From an uncultured Lachnospiraceae bacterium (GTDB lineage: Bacteria > Bacillota > Clostridia > Lachnospirales > Lachnospiraceae): 6,451 bases of DNA. Of this stretch, positions 1-5,648 are shown one piece after another. The DNA lies in the NCBI GenBank assembly GCA_947178465.1, contig CAMWYL010000191.1, positions 1-6,451 on the forward strand. The letters are read 5' to 3'. The notes under the pieces are model-generated. The model made no database searches. It saw only the letters and a list, made by a program, of their open reading frames with translations, and had not been told where the DNA came from. The position numbers were made by a program, and so were the translations under genes. Every line of letters begins with the position of its first letter. Positions within the stretch are counted from its first letter, which is position 1.

Positions 1-878
1 ATGCCATCCTTATGATAGGCGTCCATAATGCGGTTCTCTGCACGCAAAAATTCATTTAAAAGAGACATAAAACAACCGGAACCCGCAAACACATCCCCAC
101 GCAAGCCGTCATGCGCCTCCTCGTTCGGGGTCATATGATATCCACAGTACAGTTCACAGTAGCGCGCAGCATCGAACAATTCCTCCCTGCTCAGAGAAAG
201 CTTCTCCATGAAATGTGGCAATAATTGTGCCAATGACAAGGCAGGTGTCTCATAAGGGGTGTCGAGAATGCGCAGTTCACGGATATAGTTCATTTCCGCA
301 AGCTCGCCAATTGCGTAATCCAGCATGATGTACGCAAGCCAATATGCCTCATTTTCCCTGTCCGGCAAAAGCGGAAGAAGCTTTTCGCAATAGATAAAGA
401 CGTTTGCTTCCTTGCCTTCCCATGCAGTCCAGACCTGAAGCTCGTTGGCGCACACGGTATTGTCGGTTATGTGGACCTGATACTTTGCCAATCCTTCTTC
501 CGATTCATATTTCCGAGGCTGCCGTCCCACAAGAATATTCCAATGCGTAAGCACTTCTTTGGGTGCATGACGTTGAAAATACGTCATGGAAAACAGGCGC
601 GACCAATCACCCTCCGGACTTAAGATTAGCTCATGCTTTTCCCCGTTAAAGCCAACCTCCACGCAGGTATCCTCAAATGCAGGAGCCAATAAGGACGCAA
701 GCAGCTCCGCAATATCTTTGGGGTCAGCTTTTTGGTCAATGAGTGCCCTGAGCTTTTCCTCACCCTTCAAAAAATTTTCCCAGCCCTCGCGGACCCTCAC
801 GCGAAAAGGCGCCCGAAACAGGGGAAGGCTCATGTCAACCTGTTGCTCTTTCTCATTCGGAATCGGATAATCTTCCAT
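1..878 (-). CDS. Hypothetical protein, N-terminal 292 residues (3' end beyond window)
   Basis: The frame is open from the ATG at 878 down to the window edge, with no stop in 292 codons, so the C-terminus is missing. The start is supported by GGAGG (complement of 886-890) seven bases upstream and by a good promoter further up. I do not recognise the family. The protein appears soluble: no signal peptide and no clear membrane segment. Visible traits are a charged N-terminus (begins MEDYPIPNEKEQQ), a helical stretch around residues 30-65 rich in Leu, Ala, Lys and Glu, a central part with several Trp residues and the phrases EGDWSRLF and HWNILVGRQ at about residues 89-118, and an acidic, Leu-rich helical part after residue 160. 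Codon use matches the other genes here, so it is probably a resident gene. It is transcribed away from the galactanase gene, and no functional link to it is visible. Confidence 0.85.
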   Translation of the reverse strand, partial: MEDYPIPNEKEQQVDMSLPLFRAPFRVRVREGWENFLKGEEKLRALIDQKADPKDIAELLASLLAPAFEDTCVEVGFNGEKHELILSPEGDWSRLFSMTYFQRHAPKEVLTHWNILVGRQPRKYESEEGLAKYQVHITDNTVCANELQVWTAWEGKEANVFIYCEKLLPLLPDRENEAYWLAYIMLDYAIGELAEMNYIRELRILDTPYETPALSLAQLLPHFMEKLSLSREELFDAARYCELYCGYHMTPNEEAHDGLRGDVFAGSGCFMSLLNEFLRAENRIMDAYHKDG

Positions 879-917
879 TGCAAAACCTCCACAAATTTCA
901 TCCTTAACGATAACGGA

Positions 918-946
918 ATTATATCATATGCCTGATGGGAATACAA
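918..946 (-). promoter_or_regulatory. Sigma-A-type promoter for the minus-strand hypothetical gene
   Basis: On the minus strand, TTGTAT (complement of 941-946) lies exactly 17 bases before a perfect TATAAT (complement of 918-923). Transcription would begin near 911, giving a leader of about 33 bases that carries the GGAGG site just before the ATG at 878. The -10 is full consensus and the -35 matches four of six positions. Confidence 0.75.
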
Positions 947-991
947 GGGATTACAATGCGATATCCGGTGGGAGATATTCGCGCAAACGGC

Positions 992-1020
992 TTGACTCCC
1001 ATGAATAAATGTGTTAATTT
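992..1020 (+). promoter_or_regulatory. Possible weak promoter for the galactanase gene
   Basis: TTGACT (992-997) is followed after 17 bases by TAATTT (1015-1020). The -35 is good, but the -10 matches only three of six positions. An alternative is TATATT at 1065-1070 with a poor -35 at 1042-1047. If the first is right, the two inverted repeats at 1025-1085 lie in the transcribed leader. If the second is right, they cover the promoter and would act as an operator. Confidence 0.35.
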
Positions 1021-1024
1021 GTAG

Positions 1025-1058
1025 TAAATAATTTATTAAATTTCGGATAAATTATTTA
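1025..1058. repeat. 12-bp perfect inverted repeat with 10-base spacer
   Basis: TAAATAATTTAT at 1025-1036 is the exact reverse complement of 1047-1058, with a ten-base spacer between the arms. It is very AT-rich, so some chance contribution is expected. It lies upstream of the galactanase gene and overlaps the next inverted repeat by three bases. It could be a leader hairpin or a regulator-binding dyad. Confidence 0.6.
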
Positions 1059-1085
1059 TGTATGTATATTAAAAGACATACATAA
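1056..1085. repeat. 10-bp perfect inverted repeat with 10-base spacer
   Basis: TTATGTATGT at 1056-1065 is the exact reverse complement of 1076-1085, again with a ten-base spacer. The half-sites are about two helical turns apart, which suits a dimeric regulator. No U-run follows, so it is not a typical terminator. It sits about 90 bases before the galactanase start. Confidence 0.6.
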
Positions 1086-1176
1086 GGGAAAGAATAAGAG
1101 AATCGAGCTCATTTCCCGGGAAAGAAATGGAAGGCGGTACGGGAATTGACATGCGGAAAAGGAGGAAGGGTGCAGG

Positions 1177-2244
1177 ATGATTAAGGGAATGGACATATCA
1201 ATGATAAGTGCATTGGAGCGTCAGGGTGCCTGTTATTATTTGAACGGAGTGAAGAAGGATGTATTTCGAATTTTAAGCGAATGCGGCGCGAATATGATAC
1301 GGCTGCGGCTGTGGTACGACCCGTACACGGAACACGGCGTGGCGTATGGCGGCGGTGACAATGATTTGGAAACGACGATAACGCTGGCAAGAAGAGCCCA
1401 AGCGAACGGGATGGATATTTTGCTTGATTTCCATTACAGCGATTTCTGGGCGGACCCGGGAAAGCAGTTCAAACCAAAGGCGTGGGAAGCGCTTAGCGGT
1501 ATGGGATTGCGGCGTGCGGTGTACAAATATACGGCGGAGACGATGCGGCGCTTTCACGCTGAGGGGCTGACGCCGGCGATGGTGCAGGTCGGCAACGAGA
1601 TTACAAAGGGGCTGCTCTGGCCGGACGGCAGGGTGGAGGACACGGAGGGTATGGCAATGCTGTTGGCACAGGGCATACGCGGTGTTCGGGAAACAGCTCC
1701 CGAGGCAAAGCTTGTCCTGCATCTGGACTTTGGAACCGACAATAAAATGTACCGGAAATGGTTTTCGGATATTGCGCCCTGGCATTTGGCGTATGATGTT
1801 ATCGGAATGTCGTATTATCCGTATTGGAATGGAAGCATGGAGGCACTTCTCTACAATATGAATGATATCAGCAAAACCTTCCAAAAGGAGGTGCTGGTAA
1901 TGGAGACTGCAATGGGATATACAACAGATACGCTGGGCTGCAGGGGGATTGCCTTTTTGGAGGAGCAGGAAAAGGCGTCCGGCTATCCGGCAACATTTGA
2001 AGGGCAGGAGGCATTTTTGCGCGATTTATTCAAGGGAGTTCGGCAAATAGAGGGCAAAAGAGGAATCGGCGTCTTTTACTGGGAGCCGGCATGGCTGCCG
2101 ATTGCCACATGTACATGGGCGGACCCGGAGGGGAGCGCCTATATGAAGGATGAGATGGAGGCAGGGAATTCCATGGGGAATCAGGCACTGTTTGATTCTT
2201 CGGGGAATGCGAATCCGGCGCTGCTACATTTGGGGACAATGTAA
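1177..2244 (+). CDS. Cytoplasmic arabinogalactan endo-beta-1,4-galactanase, GH53
   Basis: The 355-residue product spans essentially the whole glycoside hydrolase family 53 (beta/alpha)8 barrel, which cleaves beta-1,4-galactan (EC 3.2.1.89) with retention. Family marks are IKGMDIS at the N-terminus, IRLRLWYDP (41-49), LLDFHYSDFWADPGKQ (82-97), VQVGNEI with the predicted acid/base Glu141, DVIGMSYYPYW (207-217), VLVMETAMGYT with the predicted nucleophile Glu243, and FYWEPAW (300-306). Unusually for the family there is no signal peptide. The sequence starts at the first barrel strand, and an in-frame stop at 1147-1149 rules out a longer secreted form. It therefore probably trims imported galacto-oligosaccharides inside the cell. 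GGAGG at 1161-1165 precedes the ATG by 11 bases; a second in-frame ATG at 1189 fits the site less well. It appears monocistronic, with a terminator 33 bases downstream. No transporter or beta-galactosidase gene is in the window. Confidence 0.93.
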   Translation: MIKGMDISMISALERQGACYYLNGVKKDVFRILSECGANMIRLRLWYDPYTEHGVAYGGGDNDLETTITLARRAQANGMDILLDFHYSDFWADPGKQFKPKAWEALSGMGLRRAVYKYTAETMRRFHAEGLTPAMVQVGNEITKGLLWPDGRVEDTEGMAMLLAQGIRGVRETAPEAKLVLHLDFGTDNKMYRKWFSDIAPWHLAYDVIGMSYYPYWNGSMEALLYNMNDISKTFQKEVLVMETAMGYTTDTLGCRGIAFLEEQEKASGYPATFEGQEAFLRDLFKGVRQIEGKRGIGVFYWEPAWLPIATCTWADPEGSAYMKDEMEAGNSMGNQALFDSSGNANPALLHLGTM

Positions 2245-2277
2245 AAAGCGTTGGTTTTGTGAATATTGTTTAGGGTC

Positions 2278-2308
2278 AGAGCGTGCAGACAGTCTGTGCG
2301 CTCTTTTT
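2278..2308 (+). terminator. Intrinsic terminator after the galactanase gene
   Basis: AGAGCGTGCAGA (2278-2289) pairs with TCTGTGCGCTCT (2293-2304) as a 12-bp stem with two central G-U pairs and a three-base loop, followed by a T run through 2308. It starts 33 bases after the galactanase stop. Confidence 0.85.
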
Positions 2309-2324
2309 ATATTACAGGAAATAT

Positions 2325-2376
2325 GCCACTAAAGTGGCGCATCGGCGGCGCGACGAGTAGGGGAAGAGACCTTCCC
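2325..2376. repeat. Two perfect short hairpins in the DUF1848 upstream region
   Basis: GCCACT and AGTGGC (2325-2330, 2333-2338) form one dyad. GGGAAG and CTTCCC (2361-2366, 2371-2376) form a second, with loop AGAC. A GC-rich stretch separates them. Neither has a T run. They lie between the terminator and the likely DUF1848 promoter, so they may be outside any mature transcript. No known RNA family is recognised. Confidence 0.4.
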
Positions 2377-2429
2377 TGCCCGATTGCTATAGGAAATTGC
2401 AATATACGGCAGAAAAAATATGTGTTCCA

Positions 2430-2438
2430 TGATAAAAT
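2430..2438 (+). promoter_or_regulatory. Possible extended -10 promoter for the DUF1848 gene
   Basis: TGATAAAAT has the extended -10 form TGnTAnAAT (TG at 2430-2431, -10 at 2433-2438). No good -35 lies 16-18 bases upstream. A start near 2445 would give a leader of about 58 bases, with a small dyad (TGTGT and ACACA) around 2455-2468. Confidence 0.4.
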
Positions 2439-2502
2439 AGAGAGAACGGTAATTGTGTGGATACACAGTGGTAAAAACGAATGTACGGATGGGGGGATTA
2501 AG

Positions 2503-3444
2503 ATGATTCTGAGTGTCAGCAGACGGACCGACATACCGAATTACTATTCAGACTGGTTTTATAACAGAATAAAGGAAGGCTTCGTCTATGTCAGAAACCC
2601 GATGAATGCGCATCAAATCAGCAGGATAAGCCTGTCTCCGGAGGTGGTGGACTGCATTGTTTTCTGGACAAAGAATCCCGCCAATATGTTGGCGCGTCTG
2701 GAGGAGCTGCGGGAGTATCCGTATTATTTCCAATTTACCCTGACCGGCTATGGCAAAAACGTGGAGCCCGGGCTTCCCGATAAGCGCAGGGAGGTTATCC
2801 CGACCTTTCAGAGGTTGTCAGAGAAAATCGGGATACAAAGGGTAGTATGGCGTTATGACCCGATTTTTCTGAATGCGCAGTATACCTGCGAATACCATTT
2901 GAAAGCATTTGAAGAAATCGCAGGCAGTCTTGAGGGCTGTACGCGGAAGGTGGTAATCAGCTTTGTGGATTTGTATGCCAAGACACAGCGCAATATGGCA
3001 GGGCTGCAGCTTCGGAGCCTTTCGGATGAGGAAATGCTTTGTCTTGCGGGAGAGCTTGTTGAAATCGCGCAAAGGTACGGGATGGAAGTGGAATCCTGTG
3101 CGGAGTCGATTGACCTTGGAAGCGTCGGGGTCAGGCACGGGAGCTGCATTGACAAAAGACGGATAGAGGAAATCATCGGATGTAAGTTGATTGCAGATAA
3201 GGATAAAAATCAGAGGACGGAATGCGGCTGCTTTGAGAGTGTCGAAATCGGTACTTATAATACCTGTGGAAACGGCTGCAAATACTGTTATGCGAATTTC
3301 AGTGACGAGAGAGTGCGGGAGGGCAGGAGCGCCTATGACGCAAACGCGCCGCTGCTGTGCGGCAGCGTGGGTGCGGAGGACAAGATTACGGAGAGAAAGG
3401 TCAAATCGCTCAAGGACATCCAACTCAGTCTTTTCGACTTGTAG
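2503..3444 (+). CDS. DUF1848 family protein with C-terminal CX3CX2C cluster
   Basis: The 313-residue product is a clear DUF1848 (PF08902) member. The N-terminus MILSVSRRTDIPNYYSDWF, RNPMN (31-35), VFWTKNP (53-59) and VVWRYDPI (114-121) are family hallmarks. The C-terminal part carries CGC (241-243) and then Cys255, Cys259 and Cys262 in a CX3CX2C pattern with the sequence KYCYAN, like the iron-sulphur motif of radical SAM enzymes but placed at the C-terminus. This arrangement is known for the family, whose reaction is, to my knowledge, uncharacterised. The last residues are QLSLFDL; QLSLF matches the bacterial sliding-clamp-binding consensus QL(S/D)LF. The frame is open upstream to 2266, but the conserved N-terminus and the G-rich site at 2490-2496 select the ATG at 2503. 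The protein appears cytosolic with no membrane segment. The gene seems to stand alone: a terminator lies upstream and about 160 bases of non-coding DNA follow. Confidence 0.92.
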   Translation: MILSVSRRTDIPNYYSDWFYNRIKEGFVYVRNPMNAHQISRISLSPEVVDCIVFWTKNPANMLARLEELREYPYYFQFTLTGYGKNVEPGLPDKRREVIPTFQRLSEKIGIQRVVWRYDPIFLNAQYTCEYHLKAFEEIAGSLEGCTRKVVISFVDLYAKTQRNMAGLQLRSLSDEEMLCLAGELVEIAQRYGMEVESCAESIDLGSVGVRHGSCIDKRRIEEIIGCKLIADKDKNQRTECGCFESVEIGTYNTCGNGCKYCYANFSDERVREGRSAYDANAPLLCGSVGAEDKITERKVKSLKDIQLSLFDL

Positions 3445-3496
3445 CCATAGAGACGAAAATTTTCAGGCTCTTTTGTTCTCTTTTTTGAGAAAGACT

Positions 3497-3515
3497 TTGC
3501 GGAAAATTTCCGCAA
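3497..3515. repeat. 19-bp perfect palindrome
   Basis: TTGCGGAAAATTTCCGCAA has nine-base arms around a central A. It begins about 50 bases after the DUF1848 stop. No T run follows on either strand, so a terminator role is weak. A TATAGT -10-like hexamer lies at 3533-3538, 17 bases after the dyad ends, so the dyad would cover the -35 position. This fits an operator or activator site for the downstream transcript. Confidence 0.5.
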
Positions 3516-3606
3516 TTAGAAAAACAATCGGATATAGTAGGACGTAGAAATGCAGCAGCAACAAGCACTTTGAAAACTGCATGACCGTCCGAAGGGATAT
3601 TTGTCA

Positions 3607-3865
3607 GTGAAGTGTCCGCAATGACAGGAGCGCACCAAGGCAAAGAAAACGTATGCTGCCACAAAAGACAGTCTGCAGGAAACCATAAGGGGAGAGCGGT
3701 GCATAACGAGAAAGGGTTACACGGAACTGCGTCAATTAATTTTGAGCTTTTTGGCAGAGGAAGGACATTCTGTCTTTTCTCAATGGGGATGCATATATTA
3801 CGGTTATGGTACAACTGAAGAAAACCTTTTGGACAGCGCGGAAGTATGTGGAGGATTGCGAATGA
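3607..3865 (+). pseudogene. Decayed small zinc-ribbon (NrdR-like N-terminus) gene
   Basis: From a GTG at 3607, preceded by GAAGGGA, one frame reads V-K-C-P-Q, then TGA (3622-3624), then QERTKAKKTYAATKDS and ETIRGERCITRKGYTE. This resembles the zinc ribbon opening NrdR-type proteins (MKCPxC, then T-K-V, then IRRRxCxxCGRRFT). The TGA stands exactly where the second Cys of the first CPxC knuckle belongs, and the second knuckle also has lost its partner Cys (C-I-T-R). Further on, another frame (3746-3865) reads KDILSFLNGDAYITVM, LKKTFWTARKYVEDCE and a stop at 3863-3865, overlapping the ATG of the next gene as ATGA. This suggests an ancestral small gene translationally coupled to the next one, now broken by a stop and at least one frameshift around 3745-3790. 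The same frame as the downstream gene is open from 3625, so an in-frame N-terminal fusion is an alternative. Confidence 0.4.
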
Positions 3866-5163
3866 ATGCAAGGGATGAATTTTATGTGACCTTGGGTGAA
3901 GATCTGACGCAGAAGGGCAGGCAATCGGTGCTGTACAGATATTTGGAGGAGGAGCAGGAGCGAAAGGCGGCAAATGCGGATGCCAAAACAATAGACAGTG
4001 CCAGAAGCTATCAATTGCGGCTCAGGTATTACAGAAGCCGGTTGCTGGAAGGAGGACTTTCCCCGGAGGAGTACACAGGGCGGCTGTTGGCGCTTCTGTT
4101 GCAAAAGCCGAAATTCTGTAAGCAATGCGGAAAACCGGAAAAGAGCCTGGAGCGCAAAAAGCGAATCGGATATCAAAGCAAGGATCCCGAGCCATACCTT
4201 GAGGAACTGTTACATACGGTGCTGGGATATGACCGGACAGAAGGAAATGACAATAAAACACAGGATATGCAACGGGCAGTGGCGCTTTTGAATGCGGGCG
4301 GAGCTGCGAAGGATACCGCTGCGGTAGGGCGGCTGCGGGAGGCACATTTTCTGGAGGAGCCATATACAAAGCTGATGCTGATTACGGACGCCGTGCTTGA
4401 CGTGGCAGTCGCTTATGATATCAAAGAGTTCTTCTTTGGAACCGTGGTTGAGACGCTTGAGGAGTATACCGTGAGCAAGCGGCAGAAAAGCTTGGATAAG
4501 GCGCTGACGGGTTCCCGACCGGAGCGAACCGATAAATCATTAAAGCTTATCGAGTATTATTGCAGGAAAGAGGGCAAGGCGCTTTTTGGTTCGGGGGCAG
4601 ACGTTATTAAGGAGATACATGATACGGAATGTGACGCGCTGTACCGAAAACTGTTGGAAAGCGGGAATGAGCAGGTATTCGTTCCGTTGCTGGTAGATGG
4701 AGAGACCGGGTGCGGCATTTACATTATCGGAAGGTCTTATTTTGAAGGCAGTGAGGACCTGCAAGGGCTTGCGAAGGAAAAGGATAAATGCTGCGCTTAC
4801 GGCGTAATTTTCTTTGACAATGACAGCGGTGAGGGTGTAAGGAGCGGATATCATATCAATAATCCGTTTTGTGAATTTTCCTGTTTTAACGAGGCGCGCT
4901 TTCGTGGAGATTGGAGTTATGAGCAGGCGCGTCAGGATGCGATAGACATGATGCGGGAGATAAACGGGAAAATGCCGGAGGGGGTATCAGATGTCTTTCG
5001 AAAATATTTTGAGGAGGTGGAAGACAGAGAACAGGTGCAGGATGAACAGGGAACCGGAAGGGTAGTTGCCGGCTATGAGAAGGCGTTTAGAGAGAAGGCA
5101 AAGACGGGACAGGGAACCGGATGGATGGTTGCAGGCTATGAGAAAGCGGTCAGAGAAAGGTAA
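3862..5163 (+). CDS. Hypothetical protein, 433 residues, C-terminal repeat
   Basis: I do not recognise this family. The frame is open much further upstream (from 3625), but a perfect GGAGG at 3850-3854, seven bases before the ATG at 3862, makes that the likely start. A TTG start at 3742 would add 40 residues and has no comparable site. The protein looks soluble and mixed alpha/beta. A charged, helical N-terminal part (residues 20-80, rich in Glu, Arg and Lys) precedes an orphan CKQC knuckle (86-89). More helices follow at about 110-240, then a more beta-like part with VFVPLLVDG (272-280), GCGIYIIGRSYF (283-294), GVIFFDNDSGEG (314-325) and HINNPFCEFSCF (331-342). Residues 396-433 are two copies of a 21-residue unit containing QGTG and VAGYEKA. 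A one-base loss near 5156 probably created the present stop. A strong terminator follows at 5199-5243. The upstream remnant suggests a two-gene unit that is now degraded. Confidence 0.75.
   Translation: MNARDEFYVTLGEDLTQKGRQSVLYRYLEEEQERKAANADAKTIDSARSYQLRLRYYRSRLLEGGLSPEEYTGRLLALLLQKPKFCKQCGKPEKSLERKKRIGYQSKDPEPYLEELLHTVLGYDRTEGNDNKTQDMQRAVALLNAGGAAKDTAAVGRLREAHFLEEPYTKLMLITDAVLDVAVAYDIKEFFFGTVVETLEEYTVSKRQKSLDKALTGSRPERTDKSLKLIEYYCRKEGKALFGSGADVIKEIHDTECDALYRKLLESGNEQVFVPLLVDGETGCGIYIIGRSYFEGSEDLQGLAKEKDKCCAYGVIFFDNDSGEGVRSGYHINNPFCEFSCFNEARFRGDWSYEQARQDAIDMMREINGKMPEGVSDVFRKYFEEVEDREQVQDEQGTGRVVAGYEKAFREKAKTGQGTGWMVAGYEKAVRER
5047..5160 (+). repeat. 63-bp direct repeat within the 3' end of the 433-residue gene
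   Basis: CAGGGAACCGGA begins at 5047 and again at 5110, a 63-base (21-codon) period. The second copy is incomplete. Both copies encode QGTG, then VAGYEKA, then R-E. Mismatches within the repeat show it is not brand new. After AGAGA the second copy lacks one base relative to the first, which places TAA in frame at 5161. Confidence 0.8.
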
Positions 5164-5198
5164 CAGCGCAGGCACAACTGAATATAGAGGCGGATATG

Positions 5199-5243
5199 GC
5201 ACTTATGTATATTTAGAAAAAAATATATGTGGGTGCTTTTTTT
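5199..5243 (+). terminator. Intrinsic terminator after the 433-residue gene
   Basis: GCACTTATGTATAT (5199-5212) pairs with ATATATGTGGGTGC (5223-5236), a 14-bp stem including four G-U pairs and a ten-base loop, followed directly by seven T residues (5237-5243). It points along the plus strand. The minus strand has no T run after the hairpin, so it is a poor terminator for the converging regulator gene. Confidence 0.8.
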
Positions 5244-5265
5244 ATGAAGAAGAGAGAGGAACGCA

Positions 5266-5469
5266 TCAGGTTGATTTGATATGCTCCAAAATATCGGATA
5301 CGTCGCAGTCAAGGATAAAGCAAAGCGTGTCCAATGTTTTGGTAGTAATGGCCTCGCCCTTTTTCATCCGATACAGCGTATTCGCGGACAGTCCGTGTTT
5401 GAATATCAGTTCATATTCCGTAACGCCTTTGTGAAAAAGCGTGTCGTAAAAAGGCTTATAGGATATCAC
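5266..5469 (-). CDS. Small XRE (Cro/C1-type) helix-turn-helix regulator
   Basis: The 67-residue protein is almost only a DNA-binding domain of the short Cro/C1 type common in Firmicutes. It begins MISYKPFYDTLFHKG, has the helix-turn-helix at about residues 17-38 (GLSANTLYRMKKGE region), and closes with TLDTLCFILDCDVSDILEHI, the usual fourth and fifth helices. A GTG at 5469 is the preferred start because GAGGTG (complement of 5476-5481) stands six bases upstream and family members typically begin M-I-S-Y-K-P. A GTG at 5478 would add three residues but overlaps that site. It is divergent from the 79-residue gene, with a 17-bp palindrome 30 bases upstream of its start. It is therefore a good candidate for a repressor of its own promoter and of the neighbouring ones. 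It converges on the 433-residue gene. Confidence 0.9.
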   Translation of the reverse strand: MISYKPFYDTLFHKGVTEYELIFKHGLSANTLYRMKKGEAITTKTLDTLCFILDCDVSDILEHIKST

Positions 5470-5499
5470 GGGATGCACCTCACTTTCTTAACATAAGGT

Positions 5500-5534
5500 A
5501 ACATATTTAATATGTTGAATATGCTTAAAGTATT
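5500..5534. promoter_or_regulatory. Tandem operator-like dyads between the XRE and 79-residue genes
   Basis: AACATATTTAATATGTT (5500-5516) is a perfect 17-bp palindrome with eight-base arms around a central T. One base later, AATATGCTTAAAGTATT (5518-5534) is an imperfect dyad of the same form, matching the site at 5890-5906 at 14 of 17 positions. The first overlaps the -35 of the rightward promoter by two bases and the second fills its spacer. Binding would block that promoter and also cover the region where the divergent XRE promoter must lie. Confidence 0.6.
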
Positions 5535-5542
5535 GAGATTAT
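5515..5542 (+). promoter_or_regulatory. Promoter for the 79-residue gene
   Basis: TTGAAT (5515-5520) is followed after 16 bases by GATTAT (5537-5542); ATTATT one base later, with a 17-base spacer, is an alternative. The layout matches the stronger promoter at 5905-5933, including the shared spacer element AAAGyATTGAG. A start near 5550 gives a leader of about 100 bases. Confidence 0.55.
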
Positions 5543-5554
5543 TTTCTTTGAAAA

Positions 5555-5570
5555 GCAGGAGACTTCCTGC
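5555..5570 (+). other. Perfect hairpin near the 5' end of the 79-residue gene's leader
   Basis: GCAGGA (5555-5560) pairs perfectly with TCCTGC (5565-5570) across a GACT loop. It lies within a few bases of the predicted transcription start and has no T run, so it is more likely a 5' stabilising or regulatory stem than a terminator. Confidence 0.4.
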
Positions 5571-5648
5571 ATAGTATGGACAGAATTTCGGAAATTTTAT
5601 GTATGAAAATTCGGAAATCGAAATGATGAGACAGGAGGGAGCAAAAGG

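Noticed and set aside
586..870. 94-codon plus-strand open frame
   Set aside because: Antisense to the minus-strand gene at 1-878, which has a good promoter and ribosome site.
1112..1123. 12-bp palindrome TTTCCCGGGAAA
   Set aside because: Short, a single copy and not placed against a promoter element; too little to call a site.
1145..1150. TTGACA-like hexamer just before the galactanase ribosome site
   Set aside because: No -10 lies 16-18 bases downstream, and a start there would fall inside the gene.
1273..1884. 203-codon minus-strand open frame
   Set aside because: Complete shadow of the GH53 gene, whose catalytic motifs are intact; the product is rich in Arg, His and Pro with no domain.
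2818..3423. 201-codon minus-strand open frame
   Set aside because: Shadow of the DUF1848 gene; no ribosome site and no recognisable domain.
3568..3582. CACTTTGAAAACTGC-like text resembling the 16S-23S spacer region of Firmicutes
   Set aside because: No rRNA or tRNA sequence flanks it; the resemblance is a few bases only.
3622..3624. UGA as selenocysteine in a CPQ-U motif
   Set aside because: No convincing stem-loop with the features of a bacterial SECIS immediately follows, and the second knuckle has also lost a Cys. Decay or sequencing error is simpler.
3425..3991. 188-codon minus-strand open frame
   Set aside because: Covers the degraded spacer and the start of the 433-residue gene in antisense. 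Its composition (Pro, His, Cys, Ser rich) is typical of a chance reverse reading.
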